Below the pieces are notes generated by a model, which saw nothing but the letters and a program-made list of their open reading frames with translations, had not been told where the DNA came from and searched no databases. Shown here piece after piece: positions 45,151 to 58,370 of a stretch of 64,000 nt of DNA; position 1 is the first letter of the stretch; every line of letters begins with the position of its first letter. The DNA is taken from NCBI GenBank assembly GCA_963854835.1, contig OY978525.1:21669253-21733252 (forward strand). The letters are read 5' to 3'. This DNA comes from Megamerina dolium (taxonomy: Eukaryota; Arthropoda; Insecta; Diptera; Megamerinidae). The translations under genes were made by a program, and so were the position numbers.

Positions 45151-48100
45151 TACACTATTGGCACAAAATTACTCATTAAATCTATTCGAACTCGCCATCG
45201 ATTCCCAAGGGAATTCTCAGCGGTTTGCTGTTGAATACCCTATTTCTTAGCTCTGTATAAAATTTTGTCATATCGCACTCGCTTGAAATTAACTCTATAA
45301 CACTACGAGTATAGCTTACTGTATATAAAATAATTTTATATTATTGTTATACACGTGTAATACATAGAATATGTATAAAAACATATGAATAAATGAAAAC
45401 ATATGATACATTTATGGCGACATATATGTATCTTTTAATTGCATATCATTTAAAATAAAAGAACAACAACAACAAAACACATAAATGTATAAATTTCAAT
45501 ACAATATTTTTCTGACTCTTTTTCACTATGGCATTTTATTTTCAATTAAAATTCTTACTCACATACATACTCATATGAGTTTTAATATAACACGAGTTAA
45601 ACACGTTTTTGACAGAATAAAAATAATACATACCTACATACATATATCGAAACGTATCCATCCATCCACATATATTCATATTCCTATATAAGCTCACGCG
45701 TAAGTTCCTAAATGTGATATAATATGATATGAGAAACGATACCACACACCATGGCGTATGAGTAATATAATAATTTTATATTCGTATGTATACCCCATAT
45801 CCATATATCCATTATTATTGTTGAGCATTTCGATTTCAAAACTGTTGGACAATCGTTGCGTGTGCATCGTTAAGTATTTTTCTTTTTAATTTTAAAATAA
45901 CACGTTATAAATTATGAGTGTACATCACACTGGAAACGACACGTATTTGCCACACACATAACGATTTTTAATCTATCTTGTACGCATGAGAATAACTTAT
46001 TGTGTATGCATGAGTAATATTAAAGGACATTTATGCAATATTACATTTTTTAGCTATATAAACGAATAGAATAAATGTATAGTGGATTTTTAGCTAGAGT
46101 ATTAAGCAAACAAGAAAATAAGTCCGCTTTCATAGAAGAAAAACTTCATATATGTCATCAATTCTGTTCTTACATATGAGGCAAATCTTTAGGTACTTTC
46201 GACTTCTAATCATAGGATACATCGTAAGATCTTTGAAACTGTTTGTACTGACGTCAGGTATGGCACAAGATTTTCTAACTCTAATATTATGTATTTTAAA
46301 TTCTTTCTGAACTCATGCCCTTGTCCTTTCTTTTAGTATAAGGAAGAAAGAATACAAAGGCCATATGACTTCTTAAATTCTCGTAATTTATTTGCTCAAA
46401 TATTTATTTCATTATTTAAATCAGAATCAACTTCTATAGGAAACGCCATCCTTTCGGCTATGGTATTAACTGTATTCTTATATTGGTACTACAGGTGATT
46501 GTTAAATAAATGTAATCAAAACAAATGCAAATTTATATGTTTTGTAGTGTGTGTGTGTGTGTGTGGATGTCTGTGCATAACTTTGTTGCTATTATTTATA
46601 TTGAATACACAAACAATGTGCACCATATCTACACAGTATGTGGTAAATGAGTATATAATAACTTTAAGTGTTTATTATCGTTAACAGACGATATGTCGTT
46701 GGACTTAAACAGCAGGAGAGCTAAGTGTTACAGCTTCATAGTATGAAAAAGATATATGTATATACCTGAAAATATGTCTATGTTGATGGGAAAGCTTTAA
46801 AGGACTTTAGGATTTTAAGCAAAATAATATTCAATTACATTGTTATTGTTGTAATTATTTATCATAATTTGTGTATTAATAATCTCATATCTTCTTATAC
46901 CCAAAATAAAGCAAGGATAGCAAATTACTATGGCTTTGAAGTGTACTAGTACGAAGTACGAACAATGTAAATGCCTGCTTGTTACATAAAATATTTATGC
47001 ATATTAATTTGATTTTGATGAAGATTAATAATTGAGATTTATAAGATTTTCATCCAATGTAACAAATTTTTTCAATATCGCTCTTTCATCCGCTTCGTTC
47101 TTATCGTTTTTTGGTTAATCCTTTGTCGGAGTCACGTTTTCAAAATCAATGTTGAGAATTTTTAATTGCAAGGTAGAAATTAGCTTCAAGAGATTTTTGG
47201 TTAGATGCGGTCTTTCTATTAATTATGTGTAATGATGAAACATTTTTTTATTCTATTGGCGTCATTTTTTAGAAGCCTTTAAAGCATAAAAGGGAATAGA
47301 AAAAAAAAATGAAATGGTAATTTGCTTTACAATGTGACAAAATAATTTGATTTGTTTTTCAGCTTGAAGCTTTTGAACTTCTGTTCATGTGCACATAGGT
47401 ACGAATACGATTTTTGTCTACAATATTTGTTAAGGTTTCTAATGACAATTTTTTGCTTTGAAAGATTTCTCTAAGAGATTATAAACATAATTTTGAAACT
47501 TTTTCTGAAAATAGGTATATCCATGAAAGATTCATCTGACTAGAGAACGAATATCACATCATCCAGAACACGCGTTGATCAACCCTATAGGTAATACCAC
47601 TCTGATTGATTTTTGAAGAGTATGTATATAATAATATAATCAACACCACAACTTCTGCTTAGTACAATTTGAGCTTTTAGGCGTTATAGGTAATTAACAC
47701 AATATTTCTTTTCTCTCCAATATGCGAAGCATCTAACAAGCACATAATACATATAAATGTCTTGACCTTTTAAAGGCAATAAATCAAATATCTACGTGAA
47801 TTAACACAAAGCAAAATTACGCATAGGATTCGTTTGTATAAAGTTTCTAACTTCACATGTATGTATTAGTTATTATAATCACACAAATAACTGATAGTAA
47901 TACTCACAAGTGTAAAATGAAAATGAAGATGAAATAATATTAAAACAGAAAATTGCTTAAGGCTAAATGTAGATATTTATAGTGTGATAAATATTTGCGT
48001 TTGACACTGATTAAAAAGAAAATTTCGTGCTATAGGAAATATAATAAAATGTTGAATAACTGCTAAAATCCAAAAAAAATTTAGAAATAAATAAATAAAA

Positions 48101-48239
48101 TATATATCAATAAACAATGAAAGCTAAGAGTAGGAATTAATATCGAAGACACCCATTTCACTCATTGTTCGCATTGAGTACTGATTATAGTTACCCTTCT
48201 CTCACTCTGTTTTTCTATTATGTTCTCTGCAACTAGGAA
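45151..48239. other. AT-rich non-coding stretch
   Basis: A GT dinucleotide tract lies at about 46546-46564. No gene recognised. Confidence 0.45.
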
Positions 48240-48960
48240 ATTATGATTGTTAGTAGGTGTGAATTTTATCCGATTTCGTTCATTTTCGAACTCATGCACT
48301 CATTAGCACATGTAATCGTGCGCAAAGTGTGAAAACGTATATACGGAAGCACACGTTTGTATGGGAGGTAGTAAATATAATCGTAGGTATCAAATATAAG
48401 CTTTAAAACTCTTTATTTTCCTGAGTAAAATATGAAAACATATATTTAAGAGCATACTTTTGTATGGGAGGCAGGCATGGTTTTAATTTGATTATGCTCA
48501 TTTTTTAACACCACCATTCTCATATCATGAACATTCTATAGACGTAATTATAGTATGGCAGCTGTACATTTTGGAGCGTAATGTGTGAGGATGTACATTT
48601 TATATCATACATTGTATAGGACGTAGGATTAGTTTTTATTCGATTGAGACAATTTTCTAATATGACTATTCTGTGATGGGGTTAGCTTTGTTTACCAAGT
48701 TTTAGTTCGAGAGCTCTATATTTTCGTGCCAAAAATGTATAACACACATTCGAAACCATACTTTTGTACAAGAGATAGACGTGGTTTTTATCCGATTTCG
48801 CCTATTTACAAACTCATTCATTCTTTGTTCAAAGTAATATTATGTAGAGTTTTTTTTTAGCTTGATTGCTTTACAATTAAAAAATTTATGGTGCCAGACA
48901 GACATAAGCCGACAGGCAAGTGTGGGTAAATTAATTCATATTGTGATTCTGATCAATAAT
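48240..48960. repeat. Diverged tandem or serial repeat (TTTTGTATGGGAGG units)
   Basis: Three to four old units each pair a TTTGTATGGGAGG-like segment with a TTTTATCCGATTTCG-like segment (near 48265/48357, 48450/48480, 48615/48640, 48763/48792), ending with a GACAGACATAAGCCGACAGG stretch near 48896. The unit resembles the 44.7-45.1 kb repeat and, inverted, 5140-5160 and 54785-54840. Confidence 0.5.
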
Positions 48961-50705
48961 ATCTCCTCTTCTTATTGGTGTTACGTACGGAAACACATTT
49001 TAATATAAATCTACCTATAATTTATACGTGCATCAAATTCTAAATTTCAAAACTCAGTGAAAAAATCCCCTAAATTTAGTTTCCAAAATGGCAACGCTAG
49101 TTTTTATTATGAGTACGTTTACTACTACATCAACATGAACGAAAGTGAAAGGCAAAAGGGAGTGAAGATAAGAGATAAAAGCAGAAAAGAGAATGAATTG
49201 AAAAATAATTAAAAACAACAAATACTAGCATCCTGTTAACAAACAAGTATAATTATTAAACGATTAGTTGATAGAATAAAGGAAAACTAGAAAATGAAGG
49301 CAATAAAACCAAAAACAAATACAAATAGGAAATTGTCTTATCATACTCGTAATTAATGTTCTATATGAAATGGAATATAAAATAAATGGGAATTGACTTA
49401 TTGTTGCTGGTAGCATTATTACGTAAAGTGTTATACAAAGGGAGAAAATAGAAAGGAACAGCAAAAAAAAACAACAACAAAACATTTTTAAAAGTCGTGT
49501 TGTCACGCGAAACCACTAAACACATTGTTAATGTCCTTTCTAGATTTTTTCGGGCTGCTGTCGCCGTTGGCGATGAAGGCGGTCAAGTAGCGGGTGGCCT
49601 TTTGAAAACATTAATCCTTTTATTTGAAGTTTTTCTTTCTTGTTTGTTTGTCTTACTTTGCTCAAAAATTATGTCGTAGGTATATTTATAGGTTTATGTG
49701 TTAAAGCAACCCTCGTAAAAACCATCAGCTCAACAACAACATTAGCGCAAACTTTTACGAAACCCACAACAATAAAAAATAACATCAATAGTATGTTTGT
49801 TTTTTTGATGAATTGGTAGCGACACTTCGTCTCAAAAAATATTTTTATTTTCTCTCATGCTCCACTTTACGTTCGACATATATACACGTGTTTATAAGCA
49901 ACTCTGAAGAATATAAATTATTCTGTATTTTCCAGGTCGCGTAACATACTTAAATATATACACTTTAATAAATGTGTGTACATTTGTATGTATGCACATG
50001 AGTACGTTGTTGAAACCACCAAGCAAACGGAAAGCAAAAAACAAAATAACCAACAAAACTTTTAAAGTAGACATAAAAAATATTACATACGGACACGCAC
50101 AGAACAAAAATATTCCTTCACATTTCAATACTTTCATTTACTCACTTGTACACATAGAATTTGCCGACATACGCTTGCATATTAGTTAATTACGAGAAAT
50201 AAGATCACGTAGAAGGAGTTGCATGAGTGAATATATGAAGAAGGTGGAGCAATAACACCAATAACAATATCGCTAACTTGAGAATTCAATAAAAAAATCT
50301 AATTTAAAAAGAACATAAAGAAGTACGAATCAATACTTATGATTTCGAGTACTATTGAAATGTATAAAATGAATTTATATATTACCAGAAGAACGAAGAA
50401 ATATATTGTCTTTCTTAAAGGATTTTAACTGAAAAGAATTTAAATAATAATGGATAATCGTTTTGAAAAAAAATATACTCGTAAAAGTTGTCTCTACTTA
50501 AATATTGTTAACCAAAATCACTTAGGCTTGAGCTCGATTATATATTATTTAAGAGCTGAACTGGAGTGAACAGCGAATTGAACTTACAGGAGTTCAAAGC
50601 ACTATCCACTGGTTTGTTATAATATAATATAATAATATAAAGTAATAGTATTGGGTAAATACTTACTTATTTATGTGGCCATTACGACCGAAAATCGATT
50701 TAGGC
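48961..50705. other. Mostly non-coding; one small GC-rich patch
   Basis: At 49541-49605 a GC-rich patch follows a good acceptor-like sequence (TGTCCTTTCTAG) and reads FFRAAVAVGDEGGQVAGGLL in one frame. It is isolated and I cannot tie it to a gene. The remainder is AT-rich. Confidence 0.35.
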
Positions 50706-50780
50706 CGAATCTCCAGGCTGACGTTATTACTGGTGTTAGTGCTGGTTCCAAGATAGACATAGTCCTTCACAGTTATCAAC
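50706..50780 (-). repeat. Decayed RTE-like LINE fragment
   Basis: The reverse complement aligns over about 75 bases with 62110-62200 of the RTE-like element; GCTGGTTCCAAGATAGACA is shared exactly and encodes the VYLGTS region of the reverse transcriptase. Confidence 0.7.
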
Positions 50781-51149
50781 AGTGGGTAAAATACTTGCAA
50801 GAAATTAATAGAATGAAAACATATAGATGGTTATAACAACTCCTAATTATTAATTATTTAGAGTTCTACACCCGTGCTTATACATGGTTGATCCTACTTT
50901 ATATACAGGATTTATATAAATTATTATTAATACAACGACTATATACATATATCACAAATAAGTACTCGTATGAAAGTTGAACACTCTTTCTCATAGAATT
51001 CATACTAACATTGATTTGGTGTCCTCTTAATATTCATCATATGCAGCTCACACAAATTACGATGAATATGTTCAATTAATCTTCCATAATGCTGGTATCT
51101 TTTAATTACATAGGAATGTCCATGCGAAGGAAATGTAATCAATTCAATG

Positions 51150-51322
51150 TATTGGCAACTAAGAAATTGCCGATGTTTTTATAAACAAATTGATCATAAT
51201 TTGCTTCTTAAGCAAACTAATGTCAGAAAGAAGAAAATCATAACATTAACAAAGGCAAAAATATGTGTGTAGTCAGAAATATCCATGTGTGAAATCGGCA
51301 CATACTTAGTTGCCAACCCAAT
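51150..51322. mobile_element. Mariner-type MITE
   Basis: A 173-base element with inverted ends: ATTGGCAACTAAGAAATTGCCGA on the left and, reading inwards from the right, TTGGGTTGGCAACTAAGTATGTGCCGATTTC. The same terminus (TTGGGTTGGCAACTAAGTAATTGCCG) begins at 60825. It has no coding capacity and looks like an internal deletion derivative of a mariner-like transposon. Confidence 0.75.
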
Positions 51323-52821
51323 ATATGTATATACCAATATACAATATTTTACTTCATATATATAGTATAGTAAGTGTAATCAATCATTTCAAATACTTCA
51401 ATGTAGGTGCATTAATATTTAATACCCTTCATGCTATCATGAGTAGGTACTTCCTACCTATGCATATTTCATTAGGTTTGTAATATTGTACATGTTACTA
51501 ATGTCAATAGATGTAAACAAATCTACATAAGATGAACTCATTAGAAGAGCGAATATGTATATGTGTATGCAGGTATGTAATGAAATTATGCATACTATGG
51601 ATGACTAATACTGTTTGCTATATGAAAGAATTGATGTCTTGTGAATATGTATGTGCAGGTAGCTATATTGAATTCTTAATAAGTTCAGAGACAATAGTGG
51701 TATACCATATTTCTTAAATTCATTGATCTATTCAATTTTATTTTTTTTGAGGTTTCATGAAATATTTTTAATCTTAAGAATTTAACAAATTCCTATATAT
51801 AATTTCAAAAAGTTTAGTAACAAATCTTCAGCTGCAGCCATTTGATTATTTTCAATATTTTTGGGTTTCACCTTGAAATGCGAGGGAGCCTTGGATAACT
51901 AGGAGTACTAGGAGTTACGACCACTTTCCACTGCATATTGTTCATATTCTTTCCTTCTACAGTTTAGAAATCAATTTTATCAATTTTAAAAATTTTTTTA
52001 TTGAACCAATATGGTATCAGACATGTAGTCTATGTTCTTACTCTTTATCCGAACTTCGGAATATCTTGCACAATAAGTTTAGAAATCCCAATCGTGGCAC
52101 CACAATTTCGTTCGGAAAATTTCCATTAGTATTGTGACATCTATGGAAAATATGACTAAATAATACAAATGAGTTATGTGGCAAGAGCTCAGTGAAGATG
52201 TTGTTAAGAGGGTTCGTCCATTCCAAATTGGGTAATAGAAATAGGTCCCTTAGAGTGCTGTCAAAATATGCTAGGTCCGATAATACTGAAAGTTATATTC
52301 CGGTATGGTTCATCAGAGCCTACATTGCCAACTATTCAATTTTACTTTTATTTTTGTGACATTTATGATCAAATAAGTAGTCCTATGATCAGACTATACA
52401 AGAACAATTATTTTCTGATTTAACAAAAGAAATATGCAATTTAATATCTGTATAGCCAATGTACATTCGGAAATTACTTTTATTTTTTACAATGAGATGA
52501 TATTATATTCATATATTGTAATACCAGTATGTTTTCATTACCTATAAAATTACAAAATTAACGCAAATAAAAGGAGAAAATATAAAAGGAAATGAATTCG
52601 AATTGTTGTCGTTTGTTCCAATAATTCTATTCAACTATATACTAGTGCAATATATGGACCAGAATTTAGTCTTCTGTTATTTTTCACTCTCTAAGCGACT
52701 ACGTCTACCTAAATGGGCTGGATATATTTTCATAAATCCTTACACAAAAACAAAAATGTGAATGCAATTTTGAAAGTAGCTAAATATGTAAATGGTAGAT
52801 ATTTTGTGGCTATATATATTC
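51323..52821. other. Non-coding stretch, nothing recognised
   Basis: AT-rich sequence; no gene or clear repeat end seen. Confidence 0.45.
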
Positions 52822-53190
52822 GGCGGTGCCGTAGCTCAGTGGTTAGTGTGTTCGCCTTCTGATCTGTAGGTCGTGGGTTCAATCCCCGACTGATGCATAA
52901 CAAATTTAATATCGAAAAGATTTTTCTTTCGAATGGTACCCTCCTGTCGGCAAGCAATTGGCAATTCTTCCGACAGTAACAACTTGCCATGAAAAAGCTT
53001 CTTAAAGAACTCTGTGACAGAGCTCAGAAAAAGTGATGTCACAAGTGTTCTGCCGTTCGGAACCGGCTAAAATAAGTAGGTCCCTTCTAATACTGTCCAA
53101 AATTTAAGACGCACAACAGTAATAGAAGAGAAGCTCGGCCAATGAGCCATTTGGGGCTTTAAGTGCCACATATTTATTTTTTTTTTATAT
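52822..53190 (+). repeat. tRNA-derived SINE
   Basis: It begins with a tRNA-like head (GCCGTAGCTCAGTGGTTAGT, then ... GTCGTGGGTTCAATCCC) that supplies RNA polymerase III A box (TAGCTCAGTGG) and B box (GGTTCAATCC). The body follows, with AGAAGAGAAGCTCGGCCAAT near its end, and it closes in a T-rich and A-rich simple tail. The cloverleaf is imperfect, so it is not a functional tRNA gene and the anticodon is ambiguous. A fragment of the same body occurs inverted at 63062-63130. Confidence 0.8.
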
Positions 53191-54889
53191 ATTCGTAGGT
53201 GTATCTATATATGAGCATGGAATACGTGGTGTTTTGAATGTAGGTTACATACTCCTGTGAAAGAGAATTGCTCGTGGTGGTAAAAGCTAAAAAGTAATAG
53301 AAAAAAAAAAAGAAATTAGGCATTGATTTTAAAATAAAAATTCAAAAATACTTTCGAACCAAATTGCTTTTGGCATTTTAGTTTCTTTTTTATCACTTGT
53401 TTTTTGTGATGTTTTGTTAAACAAGGATACTAAGAACATATGACCATATATTGCACATACTCGCTGCAAAACCAAATATAGAGAAAGAGGAAAAATATAA
53501 GAAACACAAAAGCATGCATACACACATACATCGTGCATTAACCAAATGAACAACAATATATATAAATATGTATAATATCAACCTGAAGCAATATAATAAC
53601 GAAAATAGAGTACGCTAAATTTTTTGTTTTTTTTACACTATTGTGTTCTTGTTGGTACACAATAACTACATATGCACATTCAGAGGGACAAAAGCAGGTA
53701 CACAGTAAACAATGATAGTTAACTTTTAATTACAGTTGGTATTGAATTTAATCATTTTTTGAATTAAATTTGATTTTAATTGTATTCCAATCTTAATGCA
53801 TTTTTATTTAAGACCAAAAAAGCATTCAAGTGAGTTTCCTCTAATGTGTTAAGTATTTTTCATAAAAACATAAATAAAAATGTATTAAGAACTCGCTCTC
53901 TCACTCTCAATTATATTTAATACACCCTCAACTTTAGTAGTTTTGGTTTACAAACGAGTCAGAAAAGTATTAAGCAATTTCATTACTTTTCATTATATAT
54001 AATATATAATTTTAATCACGCGGAAGTCCATTTGATTAAAATCATCAAAGCTGAAAGCGAGGAATTCTCAACGAATGGAACAATTGCATCAAGTAGGTAA
54101 ACTAAATCGCTACACAAATTTTGTGAAAGTTAATTGTATTTTGTTTGTAGTTATGGAACGATTAAAAATCCCGTCCACTTATGCAATAACATTGCGAGAC
54201 CGCAATTTTCTTTAAATTAATTCCAAAAATAGTATTAATATTAATATTCTCTCTCTCTCTCTCTCTCTCTCTTTTTGCTTAAACCAGTATTGTTTTAATG
54301 TAATACTTTCTAGCATTGTTAATTATAAATACCAAAATGGTGTTAAAATGAAAATAAATTTTTTACTGTGTGGTTAGTTTTAGTGTGTATTAGTTTCTGA
54401 TGTTGATATTTTTACTTTTGCACTACTCTAGGTATAGCTTGCAATATCTGCGAGGCAAATATCAGCTGCGTTCGTGAACATTGCAATGTCAAAAGGAATT
54501 CGTAAATAGATGAACTTGCCAAAAAAAAAAACTGCAGTTTTTGGGTACAGCGAACATTTTAGAGTCACTGAAGTAATACCCTTTAATAGGATATGTGTTT
54601 TATAGTTTTTCTCTACAATTTATTGGTTGAGTCAGCGGATAATGGAGTGCGCTAAGCTCTATACGCTGCACTGTTCATATCAAGAATATATTGAGTTTGT
54701 GCTTCTCTTAGTCTGGCAGTCTCTCTCCTTATATGCACGTTTGTTCACATGAGAACTGCCGTAACTAAGTAAGACTATTTTCGTCAGTAGTTGGAATCGG
54801 ATAAAAATCACGCATACCTCCCTTATGAAAGTATGCTTTTAAATGTTTGTTTTCACTCTTTGCTTAGAAAAATATAAATAAGCGATTAA
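53191..54889. other. Non-coding stretch with simple repeats
   Basis: A CT tract is at 54247-54272. The segment at about 54785-54840 is an inverted match to the repeat at 48.2-49.0 kb (AATCGGATAAAAATCACGCA). No gene recognised. Confidence 0.45.
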
Positions 54890-55012
54890 GTGGTTGCGCT
54901 AGTTCAGTCACGTCGAAACAATGGAGGAACATGTTCAAGGTAAAAAATGTGTTATATTCGGCACCTGCTGGATACGCAGGAATACCCAGTCTCCGGTAGA
55001 AGGCTCTGTTAT
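54890..55012 (+). repeat. Decayed RTE-like LINE fragment
   Basis: It aligns over about 120 bases with 62508-62615 of the RTE-like element (CACGTCGAAACAATGGAGGA against CATGTCGAGCGAATGGAAGA, and GTGTTATATTCGG shared exactly), the part that encodes LGHVERMEEH ... KVLYSEPAGG. Confidence 0.75.
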
Positions 55013-56119
55013 GAAGGTTCGATTTTTTGTGCCATAGATTTTTGTAGATTCATCGTAAAACTTCTATAGAAACACTGTTAGTGATTAAAAAACAATTAAC
55101 CACACTTATACTATGAAAAGTTAAGGCACATTTGCCAATTTTTAATTTGAACTGTGACTAGTTGAATTAAATAGTCATGCATATTGAATTTTCTTATCAC
55201 TTCCGGCAACCTACCAAACTAGCTGATTCTGAAGAGGCATTTCACATAATTTTTTTTCTGGAATTGCCGAAAAATCTGGCTGTGTAGTTGTGTGAAATTG
55301 AATTTGTACTACATAAAAAAAGGAAAACAAGAAATCCATGACAAAGAAAAGCTTTTGTTTATTGTTTTTGTTCTTTATGAAGATATACCTACGTTACGAA
55401 TAGGTACGTATGTACAACGCTTTAGGCTTATAGTGTTAAATACGGGTATGTGAAAAACGTGATAACAGCTATCATGATGATGATGATGATGATGGTTATG
55501 ATGTTTGTAATAATGAAAAAAATCATTCGTAAAAGAGCATTCATATTCAATGAATGAAGTAAAATTGAGAGATGCAAGAAAATAAATACTGCTGAAAGTG
55601 TGCAGATATCAAAAACCTATCAAATCCATATATTCATTCTTGTACATACATATAAGTACGCATAATACCACACTTGCAACCAGAGACCAATTTGAAATGT
55701 TGACAATGATGACGATGCATATAATAGCGATAGTTGTTAACACAAGCATGTATGCACGAGTATATGAGTGTGAATTCTTACATGTATCTCTATTGAAAAC
55801 AGATTTACTTGTGTTTGTCTATATGTACATATGTATGTGTCTATAAGGTGAACAAAAAGCTCGAAGGAAAACTACACGCACTGTTAGCATCGTCATTATC
55901 ATTTATTGCATGCAGTTAGTAGTGGTTGTCGTTCATTTGAACAGACATTGGACGGTACTGCCCCTCACGTTTTATTGAAAATATTTCAAAAGGCAATCAA
56001 TATTAATTACAATTTTTTATACACGAAAATTGGTGGATCGAAAGACTAGTCATTATGTACGACTACTATTTATATGCCATGATTTTTGAGAATATTTGGA
56101 ATATAGTATTTTTAACAAA
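55013..56119. other. Non-coding stretch
   Basis: A GAT trinucleotide tract is at about 55473-55494. No gene recognised. Confidence 0.45.
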
Positions 56120-56430
56120 AACGTGTTCTGCGTAAAGGTAAAACGATTAAGTATTGCGGAACTTGCTAGTTGTAATGGCCAGTTAAGTAAGCACGTAAGG
56201 ACGAATTTAGACACCGAATCAATCACCCAATTATAAAATAATGAAATTATGTCTTTGTAAATGATATACGAAAGGTAAGCGAACCTGGATGCCTCAAGAC
56301 GGCAAAGACCGTAAAAAACGAAGATTGCTTTATATTACTTTGAAAGATATAAATGTAGAACTGAGGGACAAAATCTTCAGACTCTAATCCAATAGAAAAT
56401 ATTTGCGTATTTATGGGACGTAATATTTGA
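56120..56430 (+). pseudogene. Possible Tc1-like transposase scrap
   Basis: One short frame near 56380-56430 reads SSDSNPIENICVFMGRNI, close to the SPDLNPIENLW motif that follows the catalytic region of Tc1-like transposases. Upstream, KGKTISIAELASCNGQL could be a decayed N-terminus. The evidence rests mainly on the NPIEN motif. Confidence 0.4.
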
Positions 56431-58269
56431 AGAGGAGCCCTCCTATACTTGGAGGAAGTTGATCAGAATAATACATATATCGAGAAGTTGGGATTTTTGA
56501 TTTACTACTAAGAAATTTAAATTAAACTTGGATGGTATTAGAAAGGATGTCCATATGTCAATGAGCATCAATTTTGTAGAAGAATCTCCCTAAAATTGGA
56601 GATTGGAGTTAAGTATGAATACTATAAATGTTGAGGAAGAAAAATTAATAAGAGTCAGTTCTATATGTTACCACTCTAGACTATATTTTGGGCAGATATT
56701 GAAGGTGTTTTTTTGGTCATATTACATGTGTGAGTCCTCTTAAGAGGTGACAGAGAGGGGGTAGATACGTTTAGAGAAAATGTTGAAGAGGAAAAAAAGA
56801 TGTTGCTTGAAACTAATCAATTTTTATATTTTTCGATGTTTCAGATATTCAAAATTTGGCGCTATACAATTTAGCCCATCTTAATACACAAATAATTATG
56901 TCAATTTATGACAACGAATACAACAGTTGACGTTGTTTTTATTTGAAGTTTAATATGATTATATACACATACATGTATTCATATTTATACAAAACATATA
57001 CCGCTCAAGTTGTTAGATATTAATTTTTAAATTAAAGTTTAGATTACTTTCAGAGCTCAAATGGAATTTGTGCATATTATAAAATTTTAGATTATACAAT
57101 TCTCTAAAAAATGAATTATAAAAATGTTTTCATTTAGCAGAATTTATTTAGCTTCTAGTTAAACAAACTTTCTTCCCCTTAGGCGGCGTACACCACAACG
57201 CACTGAATGCAGAACTTTTCTGTCTGGAGTGTTTTCTTTTATTTCGCTCGAAATGATCAAAGCAGAATTTTAAATTTACTTAATTTAAATTAATTTTTTA
57301 TGCAATCACTCTTCTTGGTCTAAACTCTACAATTCGGAGAGACTTGGCCAAGCACCAAGTGATAAAGATTGTATTAAGGCTTACAATTGTTTATTATTTG
57401 TAATGTAACAATTTCCTCATTATATTACGTGTTCACATAACATTTTATTCCGAACACTTTACAAGATAGGTAGACTATTCTTTTTGATGCTGGCATAATC
57501 ATGCTAGGGTATTAGAAGTGCTTCTTTCTTTTTCATATTTTCTTCTTTTCTGTTTTCTCGTAAAAAAGTTTAAAACAATTCAGTATTTTCATATTATTTT
57601 GTTTTTCCATATTCTCCCATACTTGTTTGCATAACTTTCATTTACACAAGAGTGTTCAAGTTTAATAATATGAATGAACTTGAATAAATTCTACTTTAGT
57701 AATAAATATCAGTAGGGCAAATAAGTAGGTAAGTAAAATCACAGTAAATTGTATATATTGTGCTTACCAACATGTTTACTATATGGTTATTGTACTGTAA
57801 GTGATTCAAGTAAATCGAAGCGAAGTGTGCAAATGTGTAAACTGCATACTCGTTAAAGAAGAAAAATGTACAGTATTAAATTGCAATAATTCTTAAATGC
57901 TTTTGAACTACTATAAGTGCAAACATTTCAAAAAATTACTGCTTTTGTATGCACCTATATTTAAATTGAACGTTATAGTAAAACCGTCTAACTTTTTTTA
58001 AAGCTGTGAGCTAACCTTTTTAAAACTAATTTTCTTATGCAATTTATTTACTGCATAAAATGTGTTTATTTAATAATTTTTTAAGTTAATATTTGTATTT
58101 TTCTTCGTCTGCATCCTCCAGGGTGTGAATATCGGTATACAACTCCAACTACTGGTGCTGCTTGTACCATATTCTATTTCTCCGATGCAACTAAGTCCAA
58201 GCATCTTATCATTTGAGGTGAGACCAAAAGAGTGCGTTTTCTTCAAGAGAAGGCTTAACTTCTCAATGG
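56431..58269. other. Non-coding stretch, nothing recognised
   Basis: AT-rich sequence without a recognisable gene. Confidence 0.45.
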
Positions 58270-58370
58270 CTCCAAAGTAGCACCTGTTTGAAAGTGTAAT
58301 CGTTCGCTTGAACTACAGGCTTACATTATTACTGCCGACAATGCTGTTTCGAAGATAGATAAAGTCCTTT
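58270..58370 (-). repeat. Decayed RTE-like LINE fragment
   Basis: The reverse complement aligns with about 62140-62240 of the RTE-like element: CAAAGTAGCACCTGTT, then GACAATGCTGTTTCGAAGAT and AGATAAAGTCCTTTACT correspond to the region encoding FVYLGTSINSS through ANRCYFG. Confidence 0.6.

Noticed and set aside
52240..52310. Short resemblance to the SINE (TAGGTCCCTTAGAGTGCTGT)
   Set aside because: The match is only about 30 bases with many differences; chance cannot be excluded.
52830..52900. Possible tRNA gene
   Set aside because: A and B boxes are good, but the arms do not fold into a clean cloverleaf and the sequence continues into a SINE body.
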